Below, piece after piece: positions 14,311 through 14,424 of a stretch of DNA of 14,424 bases. How positions within the stretch are numbered: the stretch's first letter is position 1; each line of letters starts with the position of its first letter. Source of the DNA: JBHIET01 sp046760785 (GTDB lineage: Bacteria; Chloroflexota; Anaerolineae; B4-G1); NCBI GenBank assembly GCA_046760785.1, contig JBHIET010000083.1, forward strand, positions 1 to 14,424, written 5' to 3'. Below the pieces are notes generated by a model, which did not search any database, had not been told where the DNA came from, and was given only the letters and a program-made list of their open reading frames with translations. Both the position numbers and the translations under genes were made by a program.

Positions 14311-14424
14311 CAGCTTCCGCACGTGGTTGACAAGATCACGCATTGACGTACAATCAACAATGATGATCTTTAGCCTGTTTTTCGCACCCCTGGAAATCGT
14401 AACAGTGATTGTACAGATCATAGC
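14311..14424. other. Non-coding right edge with a spaced inverted repeat
   Basis: I see no gene here. GTACAATCA (14348-14356) and TGATTGTAC (14406-14414) are a perfect 9-bp inverted repeat 49 bases apart. The stretch is more AT-rich than the rest of the window. Confidence 0.3.

Noticed and set aside
1..14424. CRISPR array, tRNA, rRNA or toxin-antitoxin/defence cluster
   Set aside because: No regularly spaced repeats of CRISPR size, no cloverleaf or rRNA motifs and no defence gene family were seen; the short tandem repeats have 7- or 8-base periods.

Overview
The window looks like a chromosome segment from a GC-rich (roughly 60-65% by eye) free-living bacterium, most plausibly a Chloroflexota (Anaerolineae-type) genome. 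The reasons are a CvpA-like gene joined to mutS2, a very large soluble kinase built from stacked GAF and PAS modules joined by ERKRAEE-type linkers, NarL-type regulators, GTG starts, and many short palindromic or tandem repeats between and inside genes. No ribosomal or marker gene is present, so this assignment is an inference.

Left end (1-1192): a REP-like hairpin and a truncated ATPase remnant, then a minus-strand NarL-type response regulator (330-995). A divergent promoter region follows. The regulator's promoter is so close to its start codon that its mRNA would be almost leaderless; the opposing promoter reads into the next operon.

Operon 1193-7283 (+): a CvpA-like membrane protein overlaps mutS2 by 4 bases. 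A 966-residue protein of unknown function, made of two tandem copies of a ~448-residue helical/HEAT-like unit plus a CxxC...H...H tail, starts 53 bases after mutS2. The mutS2 frame has absorbed three low-complexity or palindromic inserts, one of which shares a core with an intergenic palindrome downstream.

Gap 7284-7900: a ~139-bp imperfect inverted repeat, a tight AT-rich hairpin, an intrinsic-terminator-like stem, a clear promoter and a ~180-base structured leader.

Signalling pair 7901-12987 (+): a 1467-residue hybrid of coiled coil, PAS, five GAFs, PAS, HisKA_3 and HATPase (a NarX/DesK-class kinase without membrane segments) overlaps its NarL-type response regulator by 4 bases (ATGA). The two PAS modules are strikingly AT-rich (about 45% GC by hand count, against about 65% around them) and end in the same 32-bp repeat, as if inserted as cassettes. 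Short heptad repeats lie at the 5' end of the regulator gene and just past its stop.

Right end (13038-14424): a strong hairpin between convergent genes, then a minus-strand M42-family aminopeptidase with an evident promoter, ribosome binding site and a palindrome touching its -35 box. I see no CRISPR array, tRNA, rRNA, transposase gene or defence cluster. The least-described elements are the duplicated protein at 4383-7283 and the repeat-flanked PAS cassettes in the kinase.
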